A stretch of DNA of 64,000 nt from Pseudovibrio sp. Alg231-02 (GTDB taxonomy: Bacteria; Pseudomonadota; Alphaproteobacteria; Rhizobiales; Stappiaceae). The translations under genes and the position numbers were made by a program. The stretch is taken from positions 522,536-586,535 of the forward strand of contig NZ_FREX01000003.1 of assembly GCF_900143565.1 (NCBI RefSeq). The letters are read 5' to 3'. The notes beneath the pieces were generated by a model, which had not been told where the DNA came from, made no database searches, and saw only the letters and a list, made by a program, of their open reading frames with translations. Positions 17,092 to 26,242 of the stretch are shown here, piece after piece; position 1 is the first letter of the stretch, and every line of letters starts with the position of its first letter.

Positions 17092-19665
17092 TTACAGATT
17101 TCGTAAAACGGGTGCAGGTTTTTCTCCCAACACTCTCCAAGTGCCCAGTAATCCGAAGCCTACTGTGAAGATGAGAGCGCCGATAATGGCGGTGATGGCC
17201 GTTACGGGCAGAAGGGTGAAGCTGCCTTCCATCACACCTGTGATGATGAAGTAAGCTGCAAGCGAGCCTGTAAACAGGGCGAAGATTGCGGTGGTACCAC
17301 CAAGGATCAGGTATTCCAGAATGTATGCCTTGATGAGACGGCCGCGTGTGGCGCCCAGTGTTTTCAGGATAACGGCATCATAGATGCGGCTTTGATGACC
17401 TGCTGCCAATGCACCTGCCAGAACCAGCACACTTGCGAGGAGTGTGATGGAGGAGGCTCCACGGATGGCCCATGCCAACTGACCGACAAGGTCATTTACT
17501 TGTGCGATGGCATCTTTCACTCTGATCGACGTGATGGTTGGGAAGGCTTGTGTGACTTCCTTCAATAGATCAAGCTCTTGTTGCAAGGTTGCTTCGCCTG
17601 GCCAGCCGACGGTTGCCAGATGGGTGTGCGGTGCGCCTGCGAAAGTGTTTGGTGAGAAGATCATCACGAAGTTGATGGACATGCTTTCCCAGTCCACCGT
17701 GCGGAAGTTCGCAATTTTCGCAGAGATCTGACGTCCAAGCACGTTGACTGTGATCTTATCGCCTACACTCAAGCCCAGCTCGCGGGCGTTGTCGTCAGAG
17801 AAGGATACAAGCGGTTCACCGGTGTAATCCTTCGGCCACCATTCGCCTGCTGTCACGACGGAGTTTTCAGGCAGGGTTTCAGAATATGTGATGCCGCGGT
17901 CGCCACGCAGGATCCATTCCGCTTCTGGTGGAGCGGGATAGTCTGAGGCAGGGATGTCTTTCAGCGCGACGATGTTTCCGCGCAGCATTGGAACTGCGTT
18001 GAACTCTGTGCCTGCTGCTTTTTCAGTAACGAGAGCTTCGAAGGCGTCTTTCTCGTGGTTTTGAATATCGACGAAGAAGAAGCTTGGAGCCTGCTCCTGA
18101 GCGGCCTGATTGAGTTCACGGCGTAGATTGCCATCAATCAGAGCCAAAGCGACCAATAGTGATAAGCCGAGGCCGAGTGAGAGCACGACGGATGGTGTCA
18201 GGGCGCCGGGGCGGTAGATGTTGGTGATCGCCAGACGCAGCTCTGTAGAGCGGACTGTTGGCACCTTCCGCGCTGCGGCCATGATGAGGCGGGCAACGAC
18301 GAGCAATAGCAGATATGTGCCTGTACATGCGCCGATGAAGATGATGGCGATGGTTTTGTCGTAGGCCATGACAAGGGCAAGGCCAGCCAGCAGAACCAGT
18401 GTCACCGCAGCACCTGCGATATATAGCGGCTTTGGATAGCGGCTGCGGGTGCTGACTTCATCACGGAACAGCACGGTTGGTGCGATGTCGTGTGCTCTGC
18501 CGAGTGGCCACAGGGCAAAGGCGAGGGCGGTGAGATAGCCGTACGCCATGCCAAGCAGCAGCTGAAGCGGGTAGACTGCCTGTACTGCGTTGATTGGTAA
18601 AATGGATTGCAAGGCTGCCATGGCGACAAGTGGGATCAAGGCGCCCAGTGCCATGCCGATGATAATGCCAATAGTGGCGAGCACCATCATCTGAATGAGG
18701 TAGACCTTGAAGACAAAGCCGCCTGATGCGCCGAGGCATTTGAAGCTGGCAATGACTTCCCGGCGGGTATCCATGTAACTGCGCACAGCGTTTGCTACAC
18801 CAACACCGCCAACCACGAGGGACGTGATACCGATGAGCGTGAGGAACTGGGCGAAGCGCTGAATGTTCCGTTGCAGGCTTGGGGCTGCTTCCAACTTGGA
18901 GCGGATACGCCAACCAGCATCAGGGAACTGACTGTTTGTCCGGTCAATGGCTTGCTGGAGCTGATCTTCCGGCACGTTGTCGCCCATGCGGACGCGGTAC
19001 GTGTAGTTGACCAATGAGCCAGGGCGGATCAGGCCAGTGTCTTGCAATGCTTCCTGAGAGATGAGGAGGCGAGGACCGACTGTCATGCCTGACGAGAGTT
19101 TGTCCGGTTCCAGTTCAATTGTATCGGCGATGCGGAACTCGGTTTTGCCGACTGCAATCTGGTCACCAACTTCCAGACCAAGGCGTGCCAGCAGGGCAAC
19201 TTCAGCCACAGCATTGCGCAGGCCTTCTGTTCTGCCGCTGATGGTCGCTTGCAGGTCCTTGCCAGAGGAGAGGTCGAACTCACCAATCAACGGGTAGGGA
19301 TTATCAACTGCCTTCAGCTCAACCAGTGTCTGGTTACCTGCGGTGTCGGTACGGGCCATCGCCCGCAGGCTGGAGATTCTGGAGATGTCGCCCATACTTT
19401 GCAGGTGGGCGAGCTGATCTGGTGTTGCTTCTCGGTGAATGAGAGAGAATGCGAGGTCGCCGCCAAGGATGGCCTGACCTTCTGCTGAAATGCCTTCTGT
19501 CAGCGCACGGGAAAAGGAGGCAACGCCAGCAATGGCGGCCACGCCCAGTGCGATACAGGCGATGAAAACGTAAAACCCTTTGAGGCCGCCCCGCATTTCG
19601 CGCAGGGCAAAACGGGCTGCAAGGCCAAAGCCGGGCTGGAAACCGTTTGAGTTGCTTTGGCTCAT
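17092..19665 (-). CDS. FtsX-like ABC transporter permease (YbbP type)
   Basis: 857-residue large permease with two FtsX repeats: an N-terminal helix (about residues 28-50), an extended periplasmic domain, a four-helix block in the middle (residues about 270-430), a second periplasmic domain, and three C-terminal helices. AVRSYMDTRREVIASFKCLGASG is the FtsX/MacB coupling helix. This matches YbbP, which with YbbA forms an ABC system next to the TesA esterase in E. coli. Such type VII ABC systems act mechanically on the periplasmic side rather than transporting through the membrane. It overlaps the ATPase gene by four bases (ATGA). Confidence 0.93.
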   Translation of the reverse strand: MSQSNSNGFQPGFGLAARFALREMRGGLKGFYVFIACIALGVAAIAGVASFSRALTEGISAEGQAILGGDLAFSLIHREATPDQLAHLQSMGDISRISSLRAMARTDTAGNQTLVELKAVDNPYPLIGEFDLSSGKDLQATISGRTEGLRNAVAEVALLARLGLEVGDQIAVGKTEFRIADTIELEPDKLSSGMTVGPRLLISQEALQDTGLIRPGSLVNYTYRVRMGDNVPEDQLQQAIDRTNSQFPDAGWRIRSKLEAAPSLQRNIQRFAQFLTLIGITSLVVGGVGVANAVRSYMDTRREVIASFKCLGASGGFVFKVYLIQMMVLATIGIIIGMALGALIPLVAMAALQSILPINAVQAVYPLQLLLGMAYGYLTALAFALWPLGRAHDIAPTVLFRDEVSTRSRYPKPLYIAGAAVTLVLLAGLALVMAYDKTIAIIFIGACTGTYLLLLVVARLIMAAARKVPTVRSTELRLAITNIYRPGALTPSVVLSLGLGLSLLVALALIDGNLRRELNQAAQEQAPSFFFVDIQNHEKDAFEALVTEKAAGTEFNAVPMLRGNIVALKDIPASDYPAPPEAEWILRGDRGITYSETLPENSVVTAGEWWPKDYTGEPLVSFSDDNARELGLSVGDKITVNVLGRQISAKIANFRTVDWESMSINFVMIFSPNTFAGAPHTHLATVGWPGEATLQQELDLLKEVTQAFPTITSIRVKDAIAQVNDLVGQLAWAIRGASSITLLASVLVLAGALAAGHQSRIYDAVILKTLGATRGRLIKAYILEYLILGGTTAIFALFTGSLAAYFIITGVMEGSFTLLPVTAITAIIGALIFTVGFGLLGTWRVLGEKPAPVLRNL

Positions 19666-20369
19666 TGGGCGCGTACCTCACGCACAGCAGGTGTTTCTTC
19701 CTCAACGGTGCCGGAATGCACCCGGATCTTGCGTTGACAACGGTCTGCCAGAGACGGATCGTGGGTGACGAGAACCAGTGTGGTGTTCTTGCGCTCCTGC
19801 GCATTAAACATCAGCTCGATGATTTGCTCACCAGTAGTTTCGTCCAGATTGCCTGTTGGCTCATCTGCGATCAGAATTTCAGGGTTGGTGACGAGGGCAC
19901 GGGCGACGGCAACGCGTTGCTGTTCACCGCCAGAAAGCTGAGTTGGGTAGTGATTGAGGCGGTGGCCAAGGCCAACGGCTTCCAGCTCTTCCTTCGCACG
20001 ATCAAATGCTTTGAAGTCACCAGAAAGCTCAAGAGGTACAGCGACATTTTCCAGAGCGGTCATGTTTGGGACCAGGTGGAAGGATTGGAAGATGATGCCG
20101 ACGTTCTGACCACGGAAACGGGCGAGTTGATCCTCGCTCATTGCGCCGAGTTCCTGCCCTGCGGCTTTGACGGTGCCTTTGTCTGCGCGTTCCAGACCTG
20201 CCATTACCATGAGCAAAGTAGATTTGCCTGAGCCGGATGGTCCAACGAGGCCAACGCTTTCGCCGGTGCTGATAGAAAGATCAATACCTTTGAGAATATG
20301 GGTGCGGCCTGCGCCATGGCCCAGGCTGAGGTGAACGCCGTTTAAGTCTAATGCGGGATTACCTGTCAT
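19662..20369 (-). CDS. ABC transporter ATPase (YbbA type)
   Basis: 235-residue nucleotide-binding subunit of the LolD/MacB/YbbA family. Walker A GPSGSGKSTLL near residue 40, signature LSGGEQQRVAVARAL, Walker B ILIADEPTGNLD and switch H in LVTHD are all intact. It is the first gene of a two-gene operon, coupled to the FtsX-type permease by a 4-base overlap, and is divergent from the TesA-like esterase gene. The arrangement supports a YbbAP complex working with TesA in the envelope. Confidence 0.95.
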   Translation of the reverse strand: MTGNPALDLNGVHLSLGHGAGRTHILKGIDLSISTGESVGLVGPSGSGKSTLLMVMAGLERADKGTVKAAGQELGAMSEDQLARFRGQNVGIIFQSFHLVPNMTALENVAVPLELSGDFKAFDRAKEELEAVGLGHRLNHYPTQLSGGEQQRVAVARALVTNPEILIADEPTGNLDETTGEQIIELMFNAQERKNTTLVLVTHDPSLADRCQRKIRVHSGTVEEETPAVREVRAQ

Positions 20370-20520
20370 TCTTCTACCTTGATGTGCAGGCGATGCAAAT
20401 CTCTGAATTACATCTTATAATAAATTTGTTGGCGGCTCTTGTCGCAGCCGCACTTGGGAAGCATATGGGTAGGGTGGATTGCATCGTCCAGCTCGGTTTG
20501 AAAAAATCTAAGGTATTTGA

Positions 20521-21201
20521 ATGTCTGGATCACGAAAAGTTGAAGCTAAATCTGGTGTGCTGCGTTTTTTCAGTGGTGCTGTCGTTGCGCTGGGCCTTGC
20601 GTTTGCAGGTACTTCAACCGGAATGGCGCAGGATGGAGCCGAGCCGGTGAAGCTGGTTGCCTTTGGCGATAGCCTGACGGCTGGTTATCAATTGCCACCT
20701 GAAGATGCCTTTCCCGTAAAGCTGGAGAAGGCTTTGCAAGAGCGGGGCTATAACATCACCGTGGTCAATGCTGGCGTATCTGGTGATACCAGCTCAGGTG
20801 GCCTTTCACGGCTCGACTGGTCAGTGGGCGATGACGTAGACGGAGTGATCCTTGAACTGGGTGCCAACGATGCGTTGCGCGGGCTGGATCCGTCTATTAC
20901 GCGCAAAAACCTGGATGCAATGCTGGAACGGTTGGGATCTCGCGATATTCCGGTGCTGTTGGCTGGCATGATGGCACCGCCTAATCTGGGTGATCAGTAT
21001 GGTCAGGAGTTCAACTCCATCTATGGTGAACTTGCGCAGAAGCATGATGCGTTGCTTTATCCGTTTTTTCTGGACGGTGTGGCAGCGGAACCTGAGCTAA
21101 ACCTTGGTGATGGCATGCATCCAACGGGTAAAGGTGTTTCGATCATTGTCGAAAAAATTCTGCCTTCTGTTGAACTGCTCATCGAACAGGCTAAATCATA
21201 A
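20521..21201 (+). CDS. tesA: Arylesterase/lysophospholipase TesA (SGNH hydrolase)
   Basis: 226 residues. An N-terminal signal peptide (hydrophobic residues about 17-35, cleavage near GMAQ) sends it to the periplasm. SGNH blocks are complete: GDSLTAGY with the nucleophile serine, a central glycine, GANDALRG with the asparagine and DGMHPTGKG with the Asp-His pair. The E. coli homologue is a thioesterase, protease I and lysophospholipase. The gene is divergent from ybbAP-like genes, as part of a conserved neighbourhood, which suggests that the ABC complex delivers hydrophobic substrates to it. Confidence 0.93.
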   Translation: MSGSRKVEAKSGVLRFFSGAVVALGLAFAGTSTGMAQDGAEPVKLVAFGDSLTAGYQLPPEDAFPVKLEKALQERGYNITVVNAGVSGDTSSGGLSRLDWSVGDDVDGVILELGANDALRGLDPSITRKNLDAMLERLGSRDIPVLLAGMMAPPNLGDQYGQEFNSIYGELAQKHDALLYPFFLDGVAAEPELNLGDGMHPTGKGVSIIVEKILPSVELLIEQAKS

Positions 21202-21479
21202 GAGCTGATACTCTTCCTTTTCAGGCTGGAACGCAGAGTCTGCTTTAAAGTATTGACTTACTGCGCCTTCCTGTCGGAAAAACACATCCTACTTTTCGAA
21301 GATGTGCTTGGTATGCTTACCAGGCCACTTCCTCTGCCGACCTCCATCCATGAGGCAGATTTAGCAATACAGAATTCGGGGCATGATCCGTTGTCTTTGG
21401 ACGAGGCTGGATCTTTGTCCTTTATGTCCAATAAGGGCGTGAGAATGAAAAGCAGCTTGGGGCTGCAAATGGGGAATAC

Positions 21480-22532
21480 ATGGAATTTCGTAAATTGGGG
21501 CGTACAGACCTCAACGTTTCCAGCATCTGTCTTGGTACGATGACATGGGGTGAACAAAACACCGAAGCTGAAGGCCATGCTCAAATGGATTATTCCTTAG
21601 AGCAGGGCATCAATTTCTTCGATACTGCAGAGCTTTATGCTGTGCCGCCGAAGCCAGAGACCAAAGGCCGTACTGAAGAAATTATCGGAACATGGTTCAA
21701 GAAATCCGGTAACCGCGACAAGGTTGTTCTGGCAACCAAGGTTGTTGGCCGTTCTGCTCAGGACTGGCATCGTGAAGATGGTTCCACAAGCCAGCTTTCT
21801 CGTGTGCAGATCATGGAAGCCGTGGATGCCAGCCTGAAGCGTTTGCAGACAGACTATATCGACCTTTACCAGCTGCACTGGCCAGATCGTAATGTGTCCG
21901 GCTTTGGTTCTGTCAGCACCATCTGGCAGGATGCGGACCCGGCAGAAGACGAAAATGCGATCCATGAGACTCTTGAAATTATGCAGGAGCTCGTGAAAGC
22001 AGGTAAAATCCGTCATTTCGGTCTTTCCAACGAAAGCCCTTGGGGCACCATGAAGTTTGTGCAGGAATCTGAAGCGCGTGGATTGCCACGGGTTCAGTCT
22101 ATCCAGAATGCTTATTCTCTGGTGAACCGCTTGTTTGAAGTGGGCGGTGCCGAGATTGCACAGCGGGAGAATGTTGGTCTGCTGGCGTACTCTTCTCTGG
22201 CACAGGGGTATCTGACTGGTAAATACCGGAATGGTGCGTTGCCAGCTGGTGCGCGTAAAACACTGTTCAAGCGCCTTGGCCGTTATGAGAACCCGTTTGG
22301 TCAGAAAGCTATTGATGCGTATTGCGACCTGGCAGAAGAGCTGGGTGTTGATCCAGCAGTTATGGCGCTTTCGTTTGCTCATTCCCGTTCATTCGTGACC
22401 TCTGTGATCATTGGTGCGACGAACATGGAGCAGCTGGCGACGGATATTCGTGCAACAGACTTTGAGATGACTGATGAGGTTGTGGCACGGATTAATGATA
22501 TCCATCTGCAGTACTCCAATCCATGTCCGTGA
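21480..22532 (+). CDS. Aldo/keto reductase, Tas-like
   Basis: 350-residue NADP(H)-dependent (beta/alpha)8 barrel oxidoreductase. The catalytic tetrad is visible as Asp-Tyr in FFDTAELYAV, Lys in LATKVVG and His in YQLHWPD; the C-terminal VIIGATNMEQL forms the cofactor phosphate site. The insertion after the tyrosine (PPKPETKGRTEEIIG) is typical of the Tas subgroup. The physiological substrate is unknown. A GGGG-rich site precedes the ATG, and a strong terminator follows the gene. Confidence 0.92.
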   Translation: MEFRKLGRTDLNVSSICLGTMTWGEQNTEAEGHAQMDYSLEQGINFFDTAELYAVPPKPETKGRTEEIIGTWFKKSGNRDKVVLATKVVGRSAQDWHREDGSTSQLSRVQIMEAVDASLKRLQTDYIDLYQLHWPDRNVSGFGSVSTIWQDADPAEDENAIHETLEIMQELVKAGKIRHFGLSNESPWGTMKFVQESEARGLPRVQSIQNAYSLVNRLFEVGGAEIAQRENVGLLAYSSLAQGYLTGKYRNGALPAGARKTLFKRLGRYENPFGQKAIDAYCDLAEELGVDPAVMALSFAHSRSFVTSVIIGATNMEQLATDIRATDFEMTDEVVARINDIHLQYSNPCP

Positions 22533-22571
22533 TTGGCAGATAGTTCTCTTTTATCTGCAGAGACAGAAATG

Positions 22572-22604
22572 TGCCGGAGCCTTGTGTGGGCTTCGGCATT
22601 TTTT
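22572..22604 (+). terminator. Intrinsic terminator after aldo/keto reductase
   Basis: 10-bp stem (22572-22581 with 22589-22598, one G-T pair) followed by six Ts. Confidence 0.9.
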
Positions 22605-22718
22605 GTTTTAAGGGGTGGAAAGAAAATCCCCAGATGTTCGTAGAGCTGTGATTTTCTGCTTGTACTCTGGCGTTAAACGTGAGCTAATTTATCATCTGCA
22701 TTAGCGGAGGGTCCTGAT

Positions 22719-23255
22719 ATGCCTCGCCTTTTCACTGGCCTAGAGCTGCCTTCGGGCACCGGGATGATGTTGAGCCTTATGCGCGGAGGGCTGCGCGGCG
22801 CTCGATGGATCGACCCAGAAAACTACCACATCACATTACGGTTTATAGGCGATATTGACGATCGCATTGCTGACGAAGTTGCCTATGAGCTGGCACGGGT
22901 GCATCGTGCTCCGTTGACGATCAAGCTGACCGGGCTGGGATCGTTTGGGGGAGCCAAACCACATGCGCTTTGGGCACGCGTTGAACCCACTCAGGAGTTG
23001 GCGGAGCTTCAAGCTGAGCAAGAGCGCATCTTGCAGCGGCTCGGCCTACAAGCTGCTCGGCGCAAATATACGCCGCATGTGACATTGGCTCGGTTGAGGG
23101 GAACATCCCCTGCAGAGTTGGCACATTGGCTCGAGATACGTGGTGAATTCTCAGCGCCTGCATTCACCGCTGGGCGGTTTGTGCTCTTCTCAGCAAAAGC
23201 GGCAGTGGGTGGCGGGCCGTATCTGGTGGAAGAAAGCTATCCGCTGGCTGCCTGA
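22719..23255 (+). CDS. thpR: RNA 2',3'-cyclic phosphodiesterase (LigT/ThpR)
   Basis: 178-residue 2H phosphoesterase. The two active-site histidine motifs are HITLRF (about residue 29) and HVTLAR (about residue 112), with the opening RLFTGLELP typical of ThpR. The enzyme opens 2',3'-cyclic phosphate ends of RNA; its cellular role is not settled. A GCGGAGG site precedes the ATG. The gene is convergent with the lysine-rich periplasmic protein gene. Confidence 0.92.
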   Translation: MPRLFTGLELPSGTGMMLSLMRGGLRGARWIDPENYHITLRFIGDIDDRIADEVAYELARVHRAPLTIKLTGLGSFGGAKPHALWARVEPTQELAELQAEQERILQRLGLQAARRKYTPHVTLARLRGTSPAELAHWLEIRGEFSAPAFTAGRFVLFSAKAAVGGGPYLVEESYPLAA

Positions 23256-23316
23256 CGTGATGGGTTGATGGGGAGAGATGCCGTACTGGTGCACGCGTCT
23301 CTGCGGGTAGGACCGC

Positions 23317-23814
23317 TTAGGGCAGGTAGGAGGAGACGTTCTCCATTATCTGACTGCTCTGTCTCTCCAGCCGCCATGAGGTTTGGTGTACTAAGCCTGC
23401 TGCTGAGTGGGTTCCTGTCAGCTGATAGATGTCTTTGTTCAGGAAGGCGAGCAGTTCGTCTAGTTCCTGACGCGGGACATAACTGAGGGCGCCAGTTACA
23501 TGCGCGTAGGCCAATGATGCTGGTTTAGCTGGAATAGTGTTAGTCGCTGTTTTCACTCGATATCGGATCAGCTTTGATTTGGGCTCAAGCCGTACAAGCT
23601 TTGATTTTGCTTTGAGCGGTTTCAGAGAGGACTTTGCTGGATAGCGTATGAGTTTGCTGTCGGTGGAAATTGGTTTCAATGCATTCTTAGAGGGGGCACT
23701 GATTTGAGTAAGGCCCGGGCCAACGGCGCGGGTCTGGGTTAATGCCCAGGTGCTACCAGCTAATGCCAGTGCTGAGCCCACGACAAGACTTGCAAAAATA
23801 AGAGGCCGCAACAT
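23317..23814 (-). CDS. Secreted lysine-rich protein with internal repeats
   Basis: 165 residues, unknown family. Residues 1-25 are a signal peptide (LIFASLVVGSALALAGSTWA). The next stretch carries tandem short repeats of the form Ser-Lys-Leu-Ile/Val-Arg, as in DSKLIRYPAKS, KSKLVRLEPK and KSKLIRYRVK, about 9-13 residues apart, giving a strongly basic segment. The C-terminal 60 residues look helical and neutral. A periplasmic or surface role through charge interaction with envelope polymers is possible but speculative. Confidence 0.65.
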   Translation of the reverse strand: MLRPLIFASLVVGSALALAGSTWALTQTRAVGPGLTQISAPSKNALKPISTDSKLIRYPAKSSLKPLKAKSKLVRLEPKSKLIRYRVKTATNTIPAKPASLAYAHVTGALSYVPRQELDELLAFLNKDIYQLTGTHSAAGLVHQTSWRLERQSSQIMENVSSYLP

Positions 23815-24050
23815 CGCGCTCTCCAGTTCGATATAAATTAAATAAAAATTTAACTAAAATGTACCGTGCAAATTGCATAATGCAACCGGAGATGGTGAAT
23901 TTATTAGCGTAAAGTTAAAATCGATAATTTGGTCCGGTTGTAAGTTAATTGTATTCAGCAAAAAAATTTAGAAAAATTGCATATGAACATGTTGCAGCCA
24001 CAGTCATCAGAGAAATTGATCTAAGAAAAACAAAGGATAGAGGTCTGTTT

Positions 24051-24362
24051 ATGGGAATGGATCGACTAATCGAGCAACAAATTCGCCGATCACAGATGAA
24101 TGGTTCTATGGATCACCTTGAAGGTGCGGGAAAACCTATCCCCAGAAGGTCCGGGACAAATTTCGCTCAGAGCGCACAAATGAGTGTGGTGAATGGAGCT
24201 GGTGGTAGCATTCAGGGAGAACTGACTCTGCGCCGCGAGATCTCCACATTGGAAGATCAGCTTAAAGCTGCGACCAAGACTGACGAGCGATTTGAAATAA
24301 GAAAGACGCTTATGGATAAGCGCCTTGAACTCTCAGTTTATGAAGAAGCGCGACGGAAATAG
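24051..24362 (+). CDS. DUF1992 domain protein (DnaJ-homologue associated)
   Basis: 103 residues. The DUF1992 signature is LIEQQIRRSQMNGSMDHLEGAGKP near the N-terminus, followed by a helical tail. Function is unknown; eukaryotic relatives include DNAJC28. The frame remains open upstream to a TTG at 23949, but that stretch is AT-rich and unlike the family, so I place the start at the ATG at 24051 (a GAGG lies 10 bases before). It is convergent with the methylsuccinyl-CoA dehydrogenase gene. Confidence 0.78.
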   Translation: MGMDRLIEQQIRRSQMNGSMDHLEGAGKPIPRRSGTNFAQSAQMSVVNGAGGSIQGELTLRREISTLEDQLKAATKTDERFEIRKTLMDKRLELSVYEEARRK

Positions 24363-24393
24363 TCGCGCTTCCTGTTCTTTTCGGGAAAACGCT

Positions 24394-26079
24394 TTACAGC
24401 TCGGTTTCATCCAGCAAACGGCGTGCGATAACTTGCGCCTGAATTTCTGCTGCGCCCTCAAAGATTGAGAGAATACGTGCATCGCAGAGTACGCGAGAGA
24501 TCGGGTATTCCTGTGCAAAGCCGTTGCCGCCATGGATCTGCAATGCGTTGTCTGCTGCAGCCCAGGCCACGCGTGCACCCAGTAGTTTCGCCATGCCTGC
24601 TTCCAGATCACAACGTCGGCCACTGTCTTTCTCCCAAGCAGAGAAATAGGTGAGCTGGCGGGCGATCATGGTTTCGCAGGCGATGATGGCGAGCTTGTCT
24701 GACACGCGCGGGAAATTGATGAGTGATTTGCCAAACTGGACACGCTCTTGCGCATAACGCAGGCCAAGGTCCAGAGCGCATTGAGCGACGCCGATTGCAC
24801 GGGCGGCGGTTTGAATGCGGGCGGACTCGAATGTCTGCATGAGTTGTTTGAAGCCCTGACCTTCCACCTGACCCAGCAGGTTTTCGTCTTTGACTTCAAA
24901 ACCGTCAAACGCAATCTCGTATTCCTTCATGCCGCGGTAGCCGAGAACTTCAATCTCACCACCTGACATGCCTTCAGCCGGGAATGGCTCGGCATCTGTT
25001 CCGCGAGGCTTTTCCGCGATGAACATGGACAGGCCTTTGTAACCAGGCTCTTCCGGCTTGGTGCGGGTGAGCAGGGTCATGATGTCGGCACGGACCGGGT
25101 GGGTGATCCATGTTTTGTTGCCGGAGACCTTCCATGTGTCGCCGTCTTTAACTGCGCGTGTTTTTAGTGATGCGAGGTCGGAACCGGTGTTTGGTTCGGT
25201 GAAGACTGCGGTTGGCAGAGTTTCACCAGAGGCGATGCGTGGAAGCCACTTGGCTTTCTGTTCTTCCGTACCGCCGCCGAGAATGAGTTCTGCTGCAATT
25301 TCGGAGCGGGTGCCAAGGGAGCCAACACCGATATAGGCGCGGGAGAGTTCCTCTGAGACCACGCACATGGATTCTTTGCCAAGACCCATGCCGCCGAACT
25401 CTTCAGGAATCGTCAGGCCGAATACGCCCATCTCTGCCATCTCATTGATGATCTCAAGAGGGATGTATTCGTTTTTCAGGTGCCATTCGTGAGCAAACGG
25501 AGTGACCTTTGCTTCGGCAAATTTTCGCATCTCTTCTCGAATTTGCTCGTAGGTCTCGTCCAGTCCAGTTGCGCCAATGGTGGATTGACCTTCTGCGTGC
25601 TGCATGAGTTCTGCAAGACGCGTGCGCAGAGCTGGTTGGGTGCCGTCTGCGATGACTGCTTCAACAGCTTCTGTGTGATGACTGTTGGCTTCACTGCGGC
25701 TGATGCCCAGGTCAGAGAGGCGAAGGATTTCGCCCTGACTCATTGGCAGCCCGCCAAAGACTTGTGCGGTGTATTCTGCAAGACCAATGCGCAGGATCAG
25801 GCTTTCCACTTCGCCGAAGGTGCCTTCGGTTTCCAGCCGTTCGCCGTATGCGTTCAGCTGCTTGAGGGCTTCCACATAAGTTGCAAGCCAGGCAAGACCA
25901 TGGGTGGCGCGCTGTTCCTGCTCCATGAGAGCGGAGGCGATGCGGCCATCTTTCAATACGCGCAGTTTTACGTTTTTGCGCGCGATGCCAAGCAGAGCTT
26001 CAAGAGATTTTAGCGCCTGAGCACGTGTTTCTTTCGATGGTGCGACTGCTTGTTCTATTGTATTCACCGTTTCCGACAC
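24394..26079 (-). CDS. mcd: (2S)-methylsuccinyl-CoA dehydrogenase
   Basis: 561-residue FAD enzyme. A helical N-terminal extension of about 165 residues precedes a full acyl-CoA dehydrogenase domain (FGLTIPEEFGGMGLG, TEPNTGSDLASLKT, HGGNGFAQEYPISRVLCD, FEGAAEIQAQVIARRLL). This length and extension are diagnostic of Mcd, which oxidises (2S)-methylsuccinyl-CoA to mesaconyl-CoA in the ethylmalonyl-CoA pathway for acetyl-CoA assimilation. The start is GTG at 26079 with GGGAGG six bases before. No other pathway gene is adjacent. An ordinary long acyl-CoA dehydrogenase is the alternative. Confidence 0.87.
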   Translation of the reverse strand: MSETVNTIEQAVAPSKETRAQALKSLEALLGIARKNVKLRVLKDGRIASALMEQEQRATHGLAWLATYVEALKQLNAYGERLETEGTFGEVESLILRIGLAEYTAQVFGGLPMSQGEILRLSDLGISRSEANSHHTEAVEAVIADGTQPALRTRLAELMQHAEGQSTIGATGLDETYEQIREEMRKFAEAKVTPFAHEWHLKNEYIPLEIINEMAEMGVFGLTIPEEFGGMGLGKESMCVVSEELSRAYIGVGSLGTRSEIAAELILGGGTEEQKAKWLPRIASGETLPTAVFTEPNTGSDLASLKTRAVKDGDTWKVSGNKTWITHPVRADIMTLLTRTKPEEPGYKGLSMFIAEKPRGTDAEPFPAEGMSGGEIEVLGYRGMKEYEIAFDGFEVKDENLLGQVEGQGFKQLMQTFESARIQTAARAIGVAQCALDLGLRYAQERVQFGKSLINFPRVSDKLAIIACETMIARQLTYFSAWEKDSGRRCDLEAGMAKLLGARVAWAAADNALQIHGGNGFAQEYPISRVLCDARILSIFEGAAEIQAQVIARRLLDETEL

Positions 26080-26242
26080 GGCTTGCCTCCCTCAATCCAC
26101 TCGGTCATTGTGCACTGCAAACTTAAATGGGATGTGTATTTGTGCAATGCCCTAAAGGTGGGAGCTTTCTTCATGAATATTTCTTGAAGTCCCGTCTATT
26201 ATCTAACTTGAAACTTACAGAGAGACAGACCAGATCAGTTTT

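Noticed and set aside
21230..21300. A third, degenerate copy of the two-hairpin repeat after tesA
   Set aside because: CTGCTTTA and an imperfect stem around GGAAAA/TTTTCG are present after the tesA stop, but several mismatches break both stems, so I cannot separate it from chance.
21253..21543. 96-codon frame upstream of the aldo/keto reductase
   Set aside because: It overlaps the reductase start in another frame, lacks a ribosome-binding site and resembles no family.
23949..24050. Longer N-terminus for the DUF1992 gene from a TTG
   Set aside because: The added 34 residues are encoded by AT-rich DNA unlike the family, and a better ATG with GAGG lies at 24051.
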